Assembly: GCA_027484445.1 (NCBI GenBank)
Contig: JAIXSY010000042.1
Location: forward strand, 62,001-126,000
Length of the DNA stretch: 64,000 bases
Direction: 5' to 3'
Source of the DNA: Verrucomicrobiaceae bacterium
Lineage (GTDB): Bacteria > Verrucomicrobiota > Verrucomicrobiia > Verrucomicrobiales > Verrucomicrobiaceae
In this document: positions 1-8,676 of the stretch, one piece after another
How positions within the stretch are numbered: position 1 is the stretch's first letter
Layout: each line of letters starts with the position of its first letter
Notes under the pieces: generated by a model
What the model saw: the letters and a program-made list of their open reading frames with translations, nothing else
Database searches by the model: none
What the model was told of the DNA's origin: nothing
Position numbers and translations under genes: made by a program

Positions 1-832
1 CAATGCTTCCGCCTCTGACAGCGCGGTGAACCAATACCTCGCTCCATACACGGGTTGTGCGATTGGCGAATGGTTCATGGATCAAGGCATGGATGCACTG
101 ATCGTTTTCGACGACCTTTCCAAACAAGCCGTCGCTTACCGTCAGGTATCTCTCGTTTTGAAGCGTCCTTCTGGGCGTGAAGCTTATCCAGGTGACGTGT
201 TTTACCTTCATAGCCGCTTGCTGGAGCGCTCCGCACGTGTGAACGAAAACTACGGGGGTGGCTCTTTGACCGCTCTACCCATCATCGAAACCCAAGCCGG
301 CGACGTTTCTGCCTATATTCCGACGAACGTCATCTCGATCACGGATGGTCAGATCTTCCTTGAAACGGATCTCTTCTATCAGGGCATTCGCCCGGCCATT
401 TCGGTAGGTCTTTCGGTCTCTCGTGTCGGTTCTGCAGCTCAGACCAAAGCGATCAAAAAGGTGTCCGGCACCACCAAGCTCGATTTGGCGCAGTTCCGTG
501 AGTTGGCCGCCTTCGCCCAGTTCGGTTCCGACCTTGATGCTGCCACTAAAGCAAAGTTGGACCGTGGACAGCGCATCGTTGAGCTCTTCAAGCAACAGCA
601 GTATCAGCCAAAGAGCTTGCCCATCATGGTCATCAGCCTCTATGCCATGCAGAAAGGCTACTTTGACACCGTTTCCGTAGATCGTGTGAAGGAATTCCAG
701 ACCAAGCTCGAAACTTACCTCGACGAGCGCAAGTCTGCTCTCCTTGAAAAGCTGGGTAACGAGAAGACTCTCGACAACGTCGAAGCAGACATCAAGTCAG
801 CGCTCGATGACTTCAAATCTTCCTGGAAATAA
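1..832 (+). CDS. atpA: ATP synthase F1 subunit alpha, C-terminal part (runs off the left edge)
   Basis: This is the last ~277 codons of the alpha subunit of F1Fo ATP synthase, the non-catalytic nucleotide-binding subunit of the alpha3beta3 hexamer on the cytoplasmic face. The reading frame is open from base 2, so the GTG at 26 is internal and the gene begins outside the window. Visible landmarks are the ASxSAxNQYLAPYTGCAIGEWF stretch, the FYLHSRLLERSA segment and the IPTNVISITDGQIFLE segment, all typical of the alpha subunit nucleotide-binding domain. A helical C-terminal domain follows. The Walker A motif lies upstream and is not seen. It is first in the same-strand series atpA-atpG-atpD-atpC, with a 40 bp gap to atpG, so one operon is likely. 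Confidence 0.97.
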   Translation, partial: NASASDSAVNQYLAPYTGCAIGEWFMDQGMDALIVFDDLSKQAVAYRQVSLVLKRPSGREAYPGDVFYLHSRLLERSARVNENYGGGSLTALPIIETQAGDVSAYIPTNVISITDGQIFLETDLFYQGIRPAISVGLSVSRVGSAAQTKAIKKVSGTTKLDLAQFRELAAFAQFGSDLDAATKAKLDRGQRIVELFKQQQYQPKSLPIMVISLYAMQKGYFDTVSVDRVKEFQTKLETYLDERKSALLEKLGNEKTLDNVEADIKSALDDFKSSWK

Positions 833-872
833 TCTCCAAGCATTAGCTCTTAGCTTCTAGTTTTAAGCGACC

Positions 873-1754
873 ATGCCTTCCACCCGCGACATCCGCCGCC
901 GAATCAAATCGGTCAAAAACACGGCCCAGATCACCAAGGCCATGCAGCTCGTCGCGGCTGCCAAAATGAAGAAGGCACAAGATCAAGCTGCCAACGGGAG
1001 GCATTACGCCGAGATGATGAACAAAATCTTGGTGGCTCTGAAAGAGAGCGCTGAGGAAGGTGTTCATCCCTACTTTTCGGAAGGCAAAGGGAATAAAACT
1101 CTCGTCTTGGTGATTGCCACGGACAAAGGCCTCTGCGGGGCGTTGAACACTAACCTGCTCAAAAAGCTCGTGAATGCCTCGATTGAAGGTGAAGTGGATT
1201 ATGTCACCATCGGTCGCAAAGCATCCCAAGGACTCGCACGTTTGCGCAAGAATCTGATCGCAGACTTCCCCATCAAAGATCCTGCCAAATTTGCCGAGGT
1301 GCGCAGCGTCAGTAAATTCCTTCAGGACAAGTTCCTGACTGGAGAGTACAAGACTGTGCTTGTCGCATTCAACAATTTCATCAACACCGTCACACAGGTT
1401 CCAAGCATCGAGCAAATCCTGCCTGTGAATCCTGTGACTTTGGGAGGAAAGCGTGGCTTTGATGAAACTACCAAAGACCAGAAAGCAGAAGAGCTCCCGC
1501 AATACACCTTTGAGCCTGCGGCTTCGGTGGTTTTTGAAACCATTTTGCCTCAATACGTCAATGGCACCATTTACCAAATGATCCTTGAAGCACGCGCCTC
1601 CGAGCACAGCAGCCGGATGGTGGCGATGAAGAATGCTACAGATAATGCCAAGCAGATGCTCAAGGATCTCAGCCTCGAATACAACAAGCTGCGACAGGCT
1701 GCTATCACCAACGAACTCCTCGAAATCACCACCGCCAAGATGGCTCTGGAGTAA
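873..1754 (+). CDS. atpG: ATP synthase F1 subunit gamma
   Basis: This is the central rotor stalk subunit of F1Fo ATP synthase, whose two long terminal helices form a coiled coil that turns inside the alpha3beta3 ring. The 293-residue product has the usual length. It opens with the diagnostic N-terminal helix (STRDIRRRIKSVKNTAQITKAMQLVAAAK) and closes with the C-terminal helix that begins ASEHSSRMVAMKNATDNAKQM. Residues 80-95 carry the conserved TDKGLCGALN segment. The ATG at 873 gives the standard family N-terminus. It sits between atpA and atpD with short gaps (40 and 36 bp) and is presumably co-transcribed. No clear Shine-Dalgarno sequence is visible. Confidence 0.97.
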   Translation: MPSTRDIRRRIKSVKNTAQITKAMQLVAAAKMKKAQDQAANGRHYAEMMNKILVALKESAEEGVHPYFSEGKGNKTLVLVIATDKGLCGALNTNLLKKLVNASIEGEVDYVTIGRKASQGLARLRKNLIADFPIKDPAKFAEVRSVSKFLQDKFLTGEYKTVLVAFNNFINTVTQVPSIEQILPVNPVTLGGKRGFDETTKDQKAEELPQYTFEPAASVVFETILPQYVNGTIYQMILEARASEHSSRMVAMKNATDNAKQMLKDLSLEYNKLRQAAITNELLEITTAKMALE

Positions 1755-1790
1755 TCTTATTTCATCATCACAAGTTTTTTATTCACACCC

Positions 1791-3248
1791 ATGAGCAACA
1801 TCGGCACAATCGTTCAAGTTATCGGTCCCGTGGTGGACGTGGATTTCTCTGCCACTGGCAAGCTGCCTGAGATCTACAACGCCCTCGAAATCAGTTATGA
1901 TCTTGGTGGCAAGAGCAACAAACTGGTTTGCGAAGTTCAGCAGCACCTTGGTGATGGTTGGGTCCGCTCAGTGGCGATGTCTTCCACAGAAGGTCTGAAG
2001 CGTGGGATGTCTGTGACAGACACGGGCGCTCCGATCACAGTCCCTGTGGGTGAAGAAGTGCTGGGTCGTATTTTCAATGTGACGGGTGAGGCAATTGATG
2101 ACCAGCCTTCTCCCAAGACGGAAAAGCGCTACCCGATTCACCGCAAGGCTCCTGCTTTGGTGGACCAAGATCCTTCCGCTCAGATTCTAGAAACAGGCAT
2201 TAAAGTCATCGACTTGATTTGCCCCTTCACCAAGGGCGGTAAAGTGGGGGCTTTCGGTGGTGCTGGTGTGGGTAAAACCGTGGTCATCATGGAACTCATC
2301 AACAACATCGCCAAAGGGCACGGCGGTTACTCTGTGTTCGCTGGTGTCGGCGAGCGCACGCGTGAAGGCAATGACTTGTATCACGAGATGATCGAGTCCG
2401 ACGTCATCAAGGTCAAAAAGGATGGACACGATATCGTTCGCAACCCACAGGGGGGCTACATCAGCGAACCCGGATCGAAGGTGGCTCTCGTTTACGGTCA
2501 GATGAATGAACCACCAGGGGCTCGTCTTCGTGTGGCTCTCTCCGCCTTGTCGATGGCTGAATACTTCCGTGATGAAAAAAACCAGGATGTTCTGCTGTTT
2601 GTGGACAACGTCTTCCGTTTCTCGCAGGCCGGTTCTGAGGTCTCTGCTCTTCTGGGACGCACACCTTCTGCTGTGGGTTACCAACCGACGCTCGCTGCGG
2701 AAATGGGTGCCATGCAGGAGCGCATCACATCCACCAAGAGTGGTTCCATCACTTCCTTCCAGGCGGTTTACGTGCCAGCGGATGACCTTACGGACCCCGC
2801 TCCCGCGAACACCTTCGCTCACCTTGATTCCACCGTGGTTCTTGAGCGTTCCCTGGCTGAGCTTGGCATCTATCCTGCCGTTGATCCTCTTGCTTCTGTG
2901 TCCAAAGCGCTCGCGCCTGAAATCGTTGGAGAAGAGCACTATCGCGTGGCTCGCGGTGTTCAACGTGTGCTACAGCGTTACAAAGATCTGCAAGACATCA
3001 TTGCAATCTTGGGCATGGACGAACTCTCTGATGACGATAAGCTCATTGTGTACCGTGCACGTAAACTTCAGCGTTTCTTGAGCCAACCTTTCCACGTTGC
3101 CGAAATCTTCACTGGCACACCTGGACAGTATGTTTCGGTGAAGGATACGGTGAAGGGCTTTGCCGAAATCCTTGATGGTAAGCATGATGATGTTCCAGAA
3201 GCGAACTTCTACATGAAAGGCGGCATCGACACTGTCCCGAAAAAGTAA
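1791..3248 (+). CDS. atpD: ATP synthase F1 subunit beta
   Basis: This is the catalytic subunit of F1Fo ATP synthase and binds and interconverts ADP+Pi and ATP. The 485-residue protein has the N-terminal beta-barrel (GTIVQVIGPVVDVDF) and a Walker A motif GGAGVGKT at residues 156-163. A Walker B-like segment follows (LLFVDNVFRFSQAGSEVSALLGR), and the C-terminal region carries a DELSDDD version of the DELSEED lever. The length is close to the family norm and all expected motifs are intact. It lies 36 bp after atpG and 105 bp before atpC. That last gap is the largest in the operon and holds no gene. Confidence 0.98.
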   Translation: MSNIGTIVQVIGPVVDVDFSATGKLPEIYNALEISYDLGGKSNKLVCEVQQHLGDGWVRSVAMSSTEGLKRGMSVTDTGAPITVPVGEEVLGRIFNVTGEAIDDQPSPKTEKRYPIHRKAPALVDQDPSAQILETGIKVIDLICPFTKGGKVGAFGGAGVGKTVVIMELINNIAKGHGGYSVFAGVGERTREGNDLYHEMIESDVIKVKKDGHDIVRNPQGGYISEPGSKVALVYGQMNEPPGARLRVALSALSMAEYFRDEKNQDVLLFVDNVFRFSQAGSEVSALLGRTPSAVGYQPTLAAEMGAMQERITSTKSGSITSFQAVYVPADDLTDPAPANTFAHLDSTVVLERSLAELGIYPAVDPLASVSKALAPEIVGEEHYRVARGVQRVLQRYKDLQDIIAILGMDELSDDDKLIVYRARKLQRFLSQPFHVAEIFTGTPGQYVSVKDTVKGFAEILDGKHDDVPEANFYMKGGIDTVPKK

Positions 3249-3353
3249 TCTCGTGAATAGGGGCACTTTGGCCATGAGCTGCCCACCAGCAGTTCACGTC
3301 AAAGGTCCTCCGATTGAATTCACGCCAAATCACCTGCATCACTGACACGCCCA

Positions 3354-3800
3354 ATGCCCCTCAAACTGGAAATCGTCACTCCTGAAGCTCGCGTCTTTCC
3401 TGCCAAAGACGCGGAAGGCCGTCTTGAATCTGGAAATGTAGATTCAGTGGTTCTTCCAGGAGTCGATGGAGAATTGGGTGTGCTGCCGTCTCACGCACCT
3501 CTGGTGACAACTCTCCAATGCGGAGAGCTTCGCATCACTCAAGGTTCCAAAACTACGGAATTGGCTGTGGGGGAAGGTCTTGTTGAGGTCACAGGAAGTT
3601 ATGTTCGCATTCTCACCGACATGGCTATGCATTGCGATAGCATTGATGAAAAAGCCGTTGAGGAAGCTCTCGAGCGAGCCAAACACGCACTTGAATCCTT
3701 GAAGCATGGTGAGCAGCAAGAAGAAGTGGCGGCGGTGATGGCCACCATTCAAAGAAGCACCGCCCAGCTTCATTTGAAGCGCAAAAGGCGAACAGTTTGA
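3354..3800 (+). CDS. atpC: ATP synthase F1 subunit epsilon
   Basis: The epsilon subunit is attached to gamma and couples the rotor to the c-ring, and in many bacteria it inhibits ATP hydrolysis. The 148-residue product begins with the beta-sandwich (MPLKLEIVTPEARVFPA) and has the conserved PGVDGELGVLPSHAPLVTTL segment at about residues 35-55. A helical hairpin follows (residues ~100-145, rich in Ala, Glu and Lys). It is last in the atp operon and a strong hairpin terminator begins 33 bp after its stop codon. The region upstream (3249-3353) shows no obvious promoter. Confidence 0.95.
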   Translation: MPLKLEIVTPEARVFPAKDAEGRLESGNVDSVVLPGVDGELGVLPSHAPLVTTLQCGELRITQGSKTTELAVGEGLVEVTGSYVRILTDMAMHCDSIDEKAVEEALERAKHALESLKHGEQQEEVAAVMATIQRSTAQLHLKRKRRTV

Positions 3801-3833
3801 GTCCTTTGATCCTGCCTGATTTCTGCAATTTTT

Positions 3834-3862
3834 GCCGGTGACGTAAGTCATCGGCTTTTTTT
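3834..3862 (+). terminator. Rho-independent terminator of the atp operon
   Basis: A 9 bp stem (GCCGGTGAC / GTCATCGGC, one G-T pair) with loop GTAA is followed directly by seven T residues. It lies 33 bp after the atpC stop. Confidence 0.9.
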
Positions 3863-3969
3863 GTGCCAAATGTGCGCTCTTCCAGTCGAAATCATGCAGA
3901 TTTTGGCGTGCTCCTTGAGCCCCGAGCAAATCACGCCACGATAAAGGTCCAACCTCTTTTTTGCCCGCT

Positions 3970-5862
3970 ATGTCTTCCCCCCGCCGTTCTGCTGCTGAAG
4001 CCTACGAAAAAACACCGACCCATATCTTTCCGAGTTCAGCCGTAGCAGCCAAGGAACTGGCGGCTGAAGTGCGTGAGTTGATCGAGCAACGTGCCAAGGA
4101 AGGAAAATACGCCGTCCTTGGCATGGCAACAGGATCTACACCGGTGCCCTTTTATCGAGAACTCATCCGTCTCCACAAGGAAGAGGGGCTGAGCTTCAAG
4201 AACGTCATCACCTTCAATTTGGATGAGTATTACGGGTTAGGCACCGATCACCCTGAGAGCTATGCCAAGTTCATGGCAGATCAGATTTTCGATCACATCG
4301 ACATTCCCAAAGAAAACATCAACATTCCGAGTGGCAAAATTCCGAGCGATCAAGTGTTTGCCCATTGTCGTGAGTATGAAGAGAAAATCGATTCGGTGGG
4401 GGGCATTGATCTTCAGATCCTGGGGATTGGACGCACCGGCCACATTGGTTTCAACGAGCCTGGCTCAAGTCGTGAATCGTTAACACGGCGCATTACGTTA
4501 GACCGTGTGACGCGTCAGGATGCAGCGGCTGACTTTCGTGGTGAGGAGAACGTGCCACACTTTGCGATCACCATGGGGGTAGGAACGATTCTTCGTGGCA
4601 AAAAGTTGGTTTTGATGGCCTGGGGGGACAACAAGGCTGAAATGGTCGCCAAAGCCGTCGAGGGTCCGGTGACGGAGGCCATCTCCGCCTCTTTCCTTCA
4701 GGGGCATCCAGATGCTCGATTCTACATCGACACGGGCGCATCTCGTGAACTGACTCGCGTTAAATTGCCATGGCTGGTCGGACCTGTCTCCTGGACGCCA
4801 AGGGAGACACGTCGTGCGGTTTGCTGGTTGGCTAGCCTGCTGCAGAAGCCAGTTCTCAAGCTCACTGACGAACATTACAATGAGCATGGTTTGGGAGACT
4901 TGCTCAGCGAACAAGGGCCTGCCTATCAGCTGAATATTCGGATCTTTAACCAACTTCAGCACACCATCACCGGATGGCCGGGGGGGAAGCCCAATGAAGA
5001 CGATACTTACCGTCCTGAGCGGGCAAACCCTTATCCCAAGCGTTGCTTGGTGCTCAGTCCCGAGCCTCAAGATGCGGTTGTTTCGATGGGAGCGACTCTC
5101 GAACGTCTCTCTGAACAAGGGCATGAGGTTCGCTTGGTCGCGTTGAGCAGTGGAAACCTGCGTGTGCCAGACAGTGAAGCCGATAAATTTGCTGAAACCC
5201 TAAAGGAATTGGCTGGAGTGGTCAGCAATCCAGTGGCTTGGGCACCCCAGACAGCCTATGCGGAGCAGGCTTTGAAAATGTTGGCCGATAAAGGTGAATT
5301 CGGAGAGGACACTGCGCTGCTGCGCCAATTGAAAGCCTTAGTCCTTCGTGGTGAACTGCGTGATGCTGCCAATGCCTGCCGCATCACCAACGATCACATC
5401 ACCTTTCTTGATCTGCCTTTTTATGAGAATGGGCGTTACCGTCGTTTCAAAAGCGGAAAGGCTGATGTCGATGCACTGGTCGCCTTGTTTCGTGAGCAGA
5501 AGCCACATCAGATTTACCTGACTGGTGATGCGGCTGACCCGAGCAGTGTTTCTGGAGTTTGCTTCAAAGTCATCGAAGCCGCTCTCAAGGTCTGCGCTGG
5601 GGAAGAGTGGCTTAGCTCCTGCAGTCTCTGGCTCTATCGTGGTAAAGAAAAAGCCCTTGAAGCACATGAGATTGACATGGCTGTTCCCCTCAGCCCCTTG
5701 CAGTTAGAGCGTAAAGCTCGTGCATTAGGCCGCTACGGAGCGCTTTCTTCGTTGGAGCGCAGCTCTCCTGATCAAAATCGCCTGAATGCGACCCATTATG
5801 ATGCTCTTGGCTTAGCTCAATACGAAGCCATTGAAACCTTTCAGCGTTGGCGTCGTGCTTGA
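3970..5862 (+). CDS. nagB: NagB-like glucosamine-6-phosphate deaminase fused to a degenerate PIG-L (LmbE-like) domain
   Basis: The N-terminal ~290 residues match glucosamine-6-phosphate deaminase, which converts GlcN6P to fructose-6-phosphate and ammonia. They include GMATGSTPVPFY, FNLDEYYG (residues ~81-88) and GIGRTGHIGFNEPGS (~152). At the E. coli NagB Asp141 position (NDGH) this protein has Thr (RTGH), while His143 and Glu148 equivalents remain. I recall RTGH in the long Bacteroidetes-type NagB proteins. The C-terminal part (~355-560) has the PIG-L/LmbE fold pattern. Its metal motif, normally HPDD, reads EPQDA at residues 365-369, and the second motif, normally DPHxTH, reads DPSSVS at 523-528. 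The deacetylase half therefore looks inactive. ATG 3970 is preferred over the upstream TTG at 3961. It is transcribed after the atp terminator, so it probably has its own promoter. Confidence 0.88.
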   Translation: MSSPRRSAAEAYEKTPTHIFPSSAVAAKELAAEVRELIEQRAKEGKYAVLGMATGSTPVPFYRELIRLHKEEGLSFKNVITFNLDEYYGLGTDHPESYAKFMADQIFDHIDIPKENINIPSGKIPSDQVFAHCREYEEKIDSVGGIDLQILGIGRTGHIGFNEPGSSRESLTRRITLDRVTRQDAAADFRGEENVPHFAITMGVGTILRGKKLVLMAWGDNKAEMVAKAVEGPVTEAISASFLQGHPDARFYIDTGASRELTRVKLPWLVGPVSWTPRETRRAVCWLASLLQKPVLKLTDEHYNEHGLGDLLSEQGPAYQLNIRIFNQLQHTITGWPGGKPNEDDTYRPERANPYPKRCLVLSPEPQDAVVSMGATLERLSEQGHEVRLVALSSGNLRVPDSEADKFAETLKELAGVVSNPVAWAPQTAYAEQALKMLADKGEFGEDTALLRQLKALVLRGELRDAANACRITNDHITFLDLPFYENGRYRRFKSGKADVDALVALFREQKPHQIYLTGDAADPSSVSGVCFKVIEAALKVCAGEEWLSSCSLWLYRGKEKALEAHEIDMAVPLSPLQLERKARALGRYGALSSLERSSPDQNRLNATHYDALGLAQYEAIETFQRWRRA

Positions 5863-6001
5863 GTCTCGGTGCTCACCATGCTTCATCGATTTTGTGGATG
5901 GAATTTAGCTTTCATAACATGATCTCTGACAACGCCATCATGGGCGATTGAAGCCTTGCAATGCTTCTACGCACGTTCTGGTGGAGTCCTGTGGATGGAA
6001 T

Positions 6002-6643
6002 TCACTCTGAGAGAGCTACGGTCTTCCGGATGTAAGCTTCAGGGGCTTGAACCGCTTTGAGCAAAAAGTGGGCGAGGTCACTTCTTCTCAGCGAACGATC
6101 GTCAGTGAAATTGCCCTCTGTGCTGATTCGATAGTTGCCCGTTGTGTCACCCGAGGTCAGATAGGGAGGCCGAACCAAGGTGTAGTTCATGGCACTGGCT
6201 TTGATGAGTGCTTCCATCCTCAGCATGTCTTCATACATGGGTTGCAGGAAGAACCTTTTGAGAACATGCACGTAAAACCAATGGTCATTCGCTTGGGGTT
6301 CCACGCCACTGGAGCTCACCGAGATCAAACGATGCAGGCCGCATGACTCCATGGCAGTCAGCAAGTTCTGGGCTGTAGCAGAGTAAAGATCCGTGACTTT
6401 CCTTGCTTCCAGCAATCCATTGGCACCCACTATGCAGACGACTGCATCGAAAGATTGAGAAAGGGCTTTTTGGAGAGAGCTGGTGTCCCTCGCATCGGCT
6501 TGCACCACATGGATGCGGTCGGCTTGAGCTTTGAGTTTAGCCGGTGTTCGAGCTAGCGCGGTAACTTCGTGACCTTGGGCTGTAGCTTGCTCGATGAACG
6601 ACATACCGGTGCCGCCTGTCGCACCTATGATCGCGATTTTCAT
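6002..6643 (-). CDS. NAD(P)-binding SDR/NmrA-like oxidoreductase
   Basis: The 213-residue protein has a Rossmann fold of the atypical SDR (NmrA/biliverdin reductase B-like) group. It begins with IAIIGATGGTG, the glycine-rich dinucleotide-binding motif. A VVQADARD segment ends the next strand and an ISVSSSGVEP segment sits where the catalytic region usually lies. These enzymes reduce small quinones or flavins, or act as redox sensors. The substrate cannot be read from the sequence. It is the last gene of a four-gene minus-strand group (8677-9066, 7749-8645, 6677-7741, this gene) with short gaps, so a shared transcript with the Old Yellow Enzyme is likely. Confidence 0.85.
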   Translation of the reverse strand: MKIAIIGATGGTGMSFIEQATAQGHEVTALARTPAKLKAQADRIHVVQADARDTSSLQKALSQSFDAVVCIVGANGLLEARKVTDLYSATAQNLLTAMESCGLHRLISVSSSGVEPQANDHWFYVHVLKRFFLQPMYEDMLRMEALIKASAMNYTLVRPPYLTSGDTTGNYRISTEGNFTDDRSLRRSDLAHFLLKAVQAPEAYIRKTVALSE

Positions 6644-6676
6644 GAGTTCTAAGCTTTAGGGCTTGGATTGGATGGC

Positions 6677-7741
6677 TTAGGCCATGGTGGGATAGTCAGT
6701 GTAGCCTTCAGGTCCTGGAGAGTAAAACTTGGCTGAGATCGGTGCATTGAGAGCAGCTTTGGCAGCGATGCGTGCGGGTAGATCGGGGTTTGCCAGGAAG
6801 CTGGTGCCAAAGGCCACGCCATCGAGCTTGCCGTCTTGAATGGCTTGTTCCGCCTCGTCAGCCGTGAAGCCCATGTTGCCAATCAATACTCCGTGAAAGT
6901 GCTGGCGAGCTGGCGTCATCACATCGCCTGTTTGTTCCCCTAGAAAATCACCACGCATCATGTGCAAGTAGGCGATCCCACGCGCATCGCATTGCTGGGC
7001 CATGTAAGTCACTAGGGCGACAGGATCACTATCCTTCATGCTGTTGTAGCTATTCAAAGGCGAAAGGCGAAGCCCCACACGATTGGCTCCCCATACGTCG
7101 ATCACTGCGTCCAACACCTCCAGCATCAGCCGAGCGCGGTTTTCAATCGAGCCTCCATAAGGTCCACTGCGATGGTTGGCACCATCCCGCAAAAACTCAT
7201 CCAGCAAGTAACCATTCGCACCGTGAACCTCGACCCCATCAAAACCTGCTTTTTGAGCGTTTTCCGCCGCGCGGCGGAACAAGCTGACAATGCCTGGCAG
7301 TTCTTCATCACGCAGTTCACGTGGCACATCGTAAGGCACGCTTCCCTTGGGAGTGTGCGCTAGGTCATTGGTGATGGCGATCGCGCTTGGAGCGACCGGG
7401 ATGTTTCCCCCATTCAGATCACTATGGCAAGCACGGCCACCATGCCAGATCTGGAGGAAAATTAGACCACCTTTGGCGTGAACTGCATCCGTTACAACCT
7501 TCCAGCCTGCGATTTGTTCTTCGGAATAAATGCCAGGTTCGGTGTAAAAGGCGCTGCAACCTTCAGCGATGGCTGTTGCTTCCGCGATGATCAGTCCGGC
7601 ACTGGCTCGCTGGGCATAGTATTCGGCCATCAGCGGAGTTGGGACATGATCCAAAGTCGCACGACAGCGCGTGAGGGGGGCTAACCAAACACGATTCGAT
7701 AATTGAAGCGAACCGACATTCAGGTGGGAGAGTAGTTTCAT
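6677..7741 (-). CDS. Old Yellow Enzyme family alkene reductase (FMN-dependent)
   Basis: This 354-residue TIM-barrel flavoenzyme belongs to the NemA/Old Yellow Enzyme family, which reduces activated C=C bonds of enones and some nitro-esters with NAD(P)H. Visible hallmarks are LSNRVWLAPLTRCRA near the N-terminus, FLQIWHGGRA, the substrate-binding EVHGANGYLLDEFLRDGANHR block and RSGPYGGSIENRARL. An IGNMGF segment near the C-terminus matches the phosphate-binding region. The length is normal. It starts 7 bp after the rhodanese-YceI gene, which indicates one operon. It is often annotated nemA, but N-ethylmaleimide reduction cannot be inferred. Confidence 0.93.
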   Translation of the reverse strand: MKLLSHLNVGSLQLSNRVWLAPLTRCRATLDHVPTPLMAEYYAQRASAGLIIAEATAIAEGCSAFYTEPGIYSEEQIAGWKVVTDAVHAKGGLIFLQIWHGGRACHSDLNGGNIPVAPSAIAITNDLAHTPKGSVPYDVPRELRDEELPGIVSLFRRAAENAQKAGFDGVEVHGANGYLLDEFLRDGANHRSGPYGGSIENRARLMLEVLDAVIDVWGANRVGLRLSPLNSYNSMKDSDPVALVTYMAQQCDARGIAYLHMMRGDFLGEQTGDVMTPARQHFHGVLIGNMGFTADEAEQAIQDGKLDGVAFGTSFLANPDLPARIAAKAALNAPISAKFYSPGPEGYTDYPTMA

Positions 7742-7748
7742 GGGAAGA

Positions 7749-8645
7749 TTAAGCTTGGAGATCCGCGTGGATTTTTAGGTGGAGGTGGATGTGATCGTTG
7801 ACGATGTGTTTGCCAAGAAAACGAAAGAGGCGGCCAGAGCCGTAATGGCTGCCGAATTGGGTTCGATCGAGATCCAGCACACCTTGTGCGGTGAGGCGTT
7901 GACCATCATTCGTCGCGACAAGAATGGGAAACTCTATCTCCCGAGTGATTCCGCGTAGCGTGAAGCGGCCTTTCAACCAATGGTTGGGTGTGCCATCGGT
8001 GCATGAGTGCAGGGGTTCTGCGTGGTCGGCGATGAACTCAGCTTCTGGATAGCGGGGAACCTCAAAAAAGTCAGGGCTCTGAAGATGAGCGATGAGCATC
8101 TGGTTCATTGCGGAATCAGAGATGTCCTCACACTGGATGCTGTTCATCGCGATTCGAAACTGAGCGGAGACGAGCTGACTTTCCTTCAACACGATTTCTC
8201 CCGAGGCAAGTCGCACGGTGCCACTGTGATGATTGAACAAATTGCGCCCCGTCCAACGGATGATGCTTTGTTCTGCATCGACTTTGTAAGTGCCGGTCAA
8301 ACGTGTGGATTCTGGCAAAGAACCTGTTCCTTCCAACGCTAATCCTTCGGACACCCATTCATCCAGTCCTCCTTCGAAGGCGTGGACATGGTTGTATCCA
8401 GCTTGCTTCAGTTTCTCCAGTGCTGTCGCAGCATCTAGAGATCCACCGCCTGCCCCATAGACCACGAGGGATCTCTGTCGGTCTGGGCTGATTGCATTGA
8501 TTTGATCCAAGAAGGCCACCTCATAAACACAGGCTTGCTGGGAACCTGGAATGCGCTGCGCCTGAAAGATCTCTTCCGGTAGAACTTGCACGAGAAGTGG
8601 TGGCTCTGACGAGCTCAACCAGGTTTGCAGCGCCTTCGCATTCAT
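7749..8645 (-). CDS. Fusion of a rhodanese-like domain (catalytic Cys missing) and a YceI-like lipid-binding domain
   Basis: The 298-residue protein combines two domains. Residues ~1-108 form a rhodanese-like domain: an N-terminal helix, then PGSQQACVYEV, then the VVYGAGGGSLDAATALEKL strand-loop-helix and FEGGLDEWVSEGLALEG. In active rhodaneses the loop starts with Cys after VVY. Here Gly64 takes that place, so sulfurtransferase activity is unlikely. Residues ~117-296 form a YceI domain (GTYKVDAEQSIIRWTGRN, FFEVPRYPEAEF, LKGRFTLRGITREIEFPI), a lipocalin-like barrel that binds isoprenoid-type lipids. YceI proteins are usually periplasmic, but no signal peptide is seen. It sits between a DoxX-like gene and the Old Yellow Enzyme gene. 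Confidence 0.88.
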   Translation of the reverse strand: MNAKALQTWLSSSEPPLLVQVLPEEIFQAQRIPGSQQACVYEVAFLDQINAISPDRQRSLVVYGAGGGSLDAATALEKLKQAGYNHVHAFEGGLDEWVSEGLALEGTGSLPESTRLTGTYKVDAEQSIIRWTGRNLFNHHSGTVRLASGEIVLKESQLVSAQFRIAMNSIQCEDISDSAMNQMLIAHLQSPDFFEVPRYPEAEFIADHAEPLHSCTDGTPNHWLKGRFTLRGITREIEFPILVATNDGQRLTAQGVLDLDRTQFGSHYGSGRLFRFLGKHIVNDHIHLHLKIHADLQA

Positions 8646-8676
8646 GAGGGTGAAGTCTGGGAATGGGGGATGAATG

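Noticed and set aside
3249..3353. tRNA or small RNA in the atpD-atpC gap
   Set aside because: No cloverleaf, hairpin with T run or promoter-like pair could be seen in the 105 bp.
5893..6002. A 13 bp direct repeat (TGTGGATGGAATT) about 97 bp apart
   Set aside because: Too short, with no mobile element or target-site structure between the copies. It is likely chance.
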